Source: Symploca sp. SIO2C1 (GTDB taxonomy: Bacteria > Cyanobacteriota > Cyanobacteriia > Cyanobacteriales > Coleofasciculaceae). Taken from it: a stretch of DNA of 32,863 nt. The translations under genes were made by a program, and so were the position numbers. The DNA is taken from contig JAAHGL010000073.1 in NCBI GenBank assembly GCA_010692635.1, forward strand, positions 1 to 32,863, given 5' to 3'. The notes beneath the pieces are model-generated. The model was not told the origin of the DNA. It saw only the letters and a program-made list of their open reading frames with translations, and did not search any database. Positions 32,825-32,863 of this stretch are shown here, in pieces; positions within the stretch are counted from its first letter, which is position 1; every line of letters begins with the position of its first letter.

Positions 32825-32863
32825 AGAATATAATTTTTCAACCTCTTGAGTATTTCCATATAT

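Noticed and set aside
1-32863. tRNA or rRNA genes
   Set aside because: No tRNA cloverleaf or rRNA-like sequence was recognised by eye in the gaps; a dedicated scan was not possible.

Overview
The window looks like chromosomal DNA of a cyanobacterium, probably filamentous. The octamer GCGATCGC (HIP1) recurs across it (for example at 1833-1840 and near 4268, 9537, 12450, 14769, 23793, 24771, 26322, 29861 and 31215). Heptameric short tandem repeats sit in many gaps. The gene content (WD40-STAND ATPases, a HepC-like sugar transferase, 4-hydroxyphenylpyruvate dioxygenase) is also typical of that group. The species cannot be named from the sequence alone.

Layout. (1) 1-1167: mostly non-coding, with a decayed IS200/IS605-type transposase tail, hairpins, short repeats and one small possibly secreted ORF (800-1081). 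(2) 1168-7538: two overlapping genes, a P-loop ATPase and a 1692-residue protein that combines a probably degenerate NTPase domain, a helical/TPR-like region, an intact STAND-type NTPase, a coiled coil, one transmembrane helix and 14 WD40 blades. This pair is the best candidate here for an undescribed signalling or conflict system. (3) 7623-9740: 4-hydroxyphenylpyruvate dioxygenase and a divergent Lrp/AsnC regulator. (4) 9836-12096: an extended-SDR epimerase and a membrane-anchored GH10 glycosidase, bounded by two copies of the last 55 bases of the lrp region. (5) 12238-13203: YvcK-family protein on the minus strand, then a 1.4 kb non-coding stretch with several inverted repeats and a candidate promoter. 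(6) 14632-32680: an 18 kb single-strand polysaccharide locus.

The polysaccharide locus encodes a GT4 glycosyltransferase, a Wzz/BY-kinase, a HepC-like phosphoglycosyl transferase that appears truncated and has lost one catalytic-dyad residue, the Wzm/Wzt ABC exporter, six GT2-type enzymes (one fused to a methyltransferase), a DxD glycosyltransferase, a polysaccharide deacetylase, a second copy of the epimerase and GalE. Together they could make nucleotide sugars, assemble and modify a glycan on a lipid carrier, and export it through the ABC transporter. No Wzx flippase, Wzy polymerase or outer-membrane export protein is visible in the window. The locus may continue beyond the right edge.

Mobile and repetitive DNA is frequent: heptamer arrays at many gene ends, one heptamer array translated in frame inside the WD40 gene, a 144-bp MITE-like element after a glycosyltransferase, and duplicated gene pieces. 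All functions are assigned by reading motifs; no database search was run.
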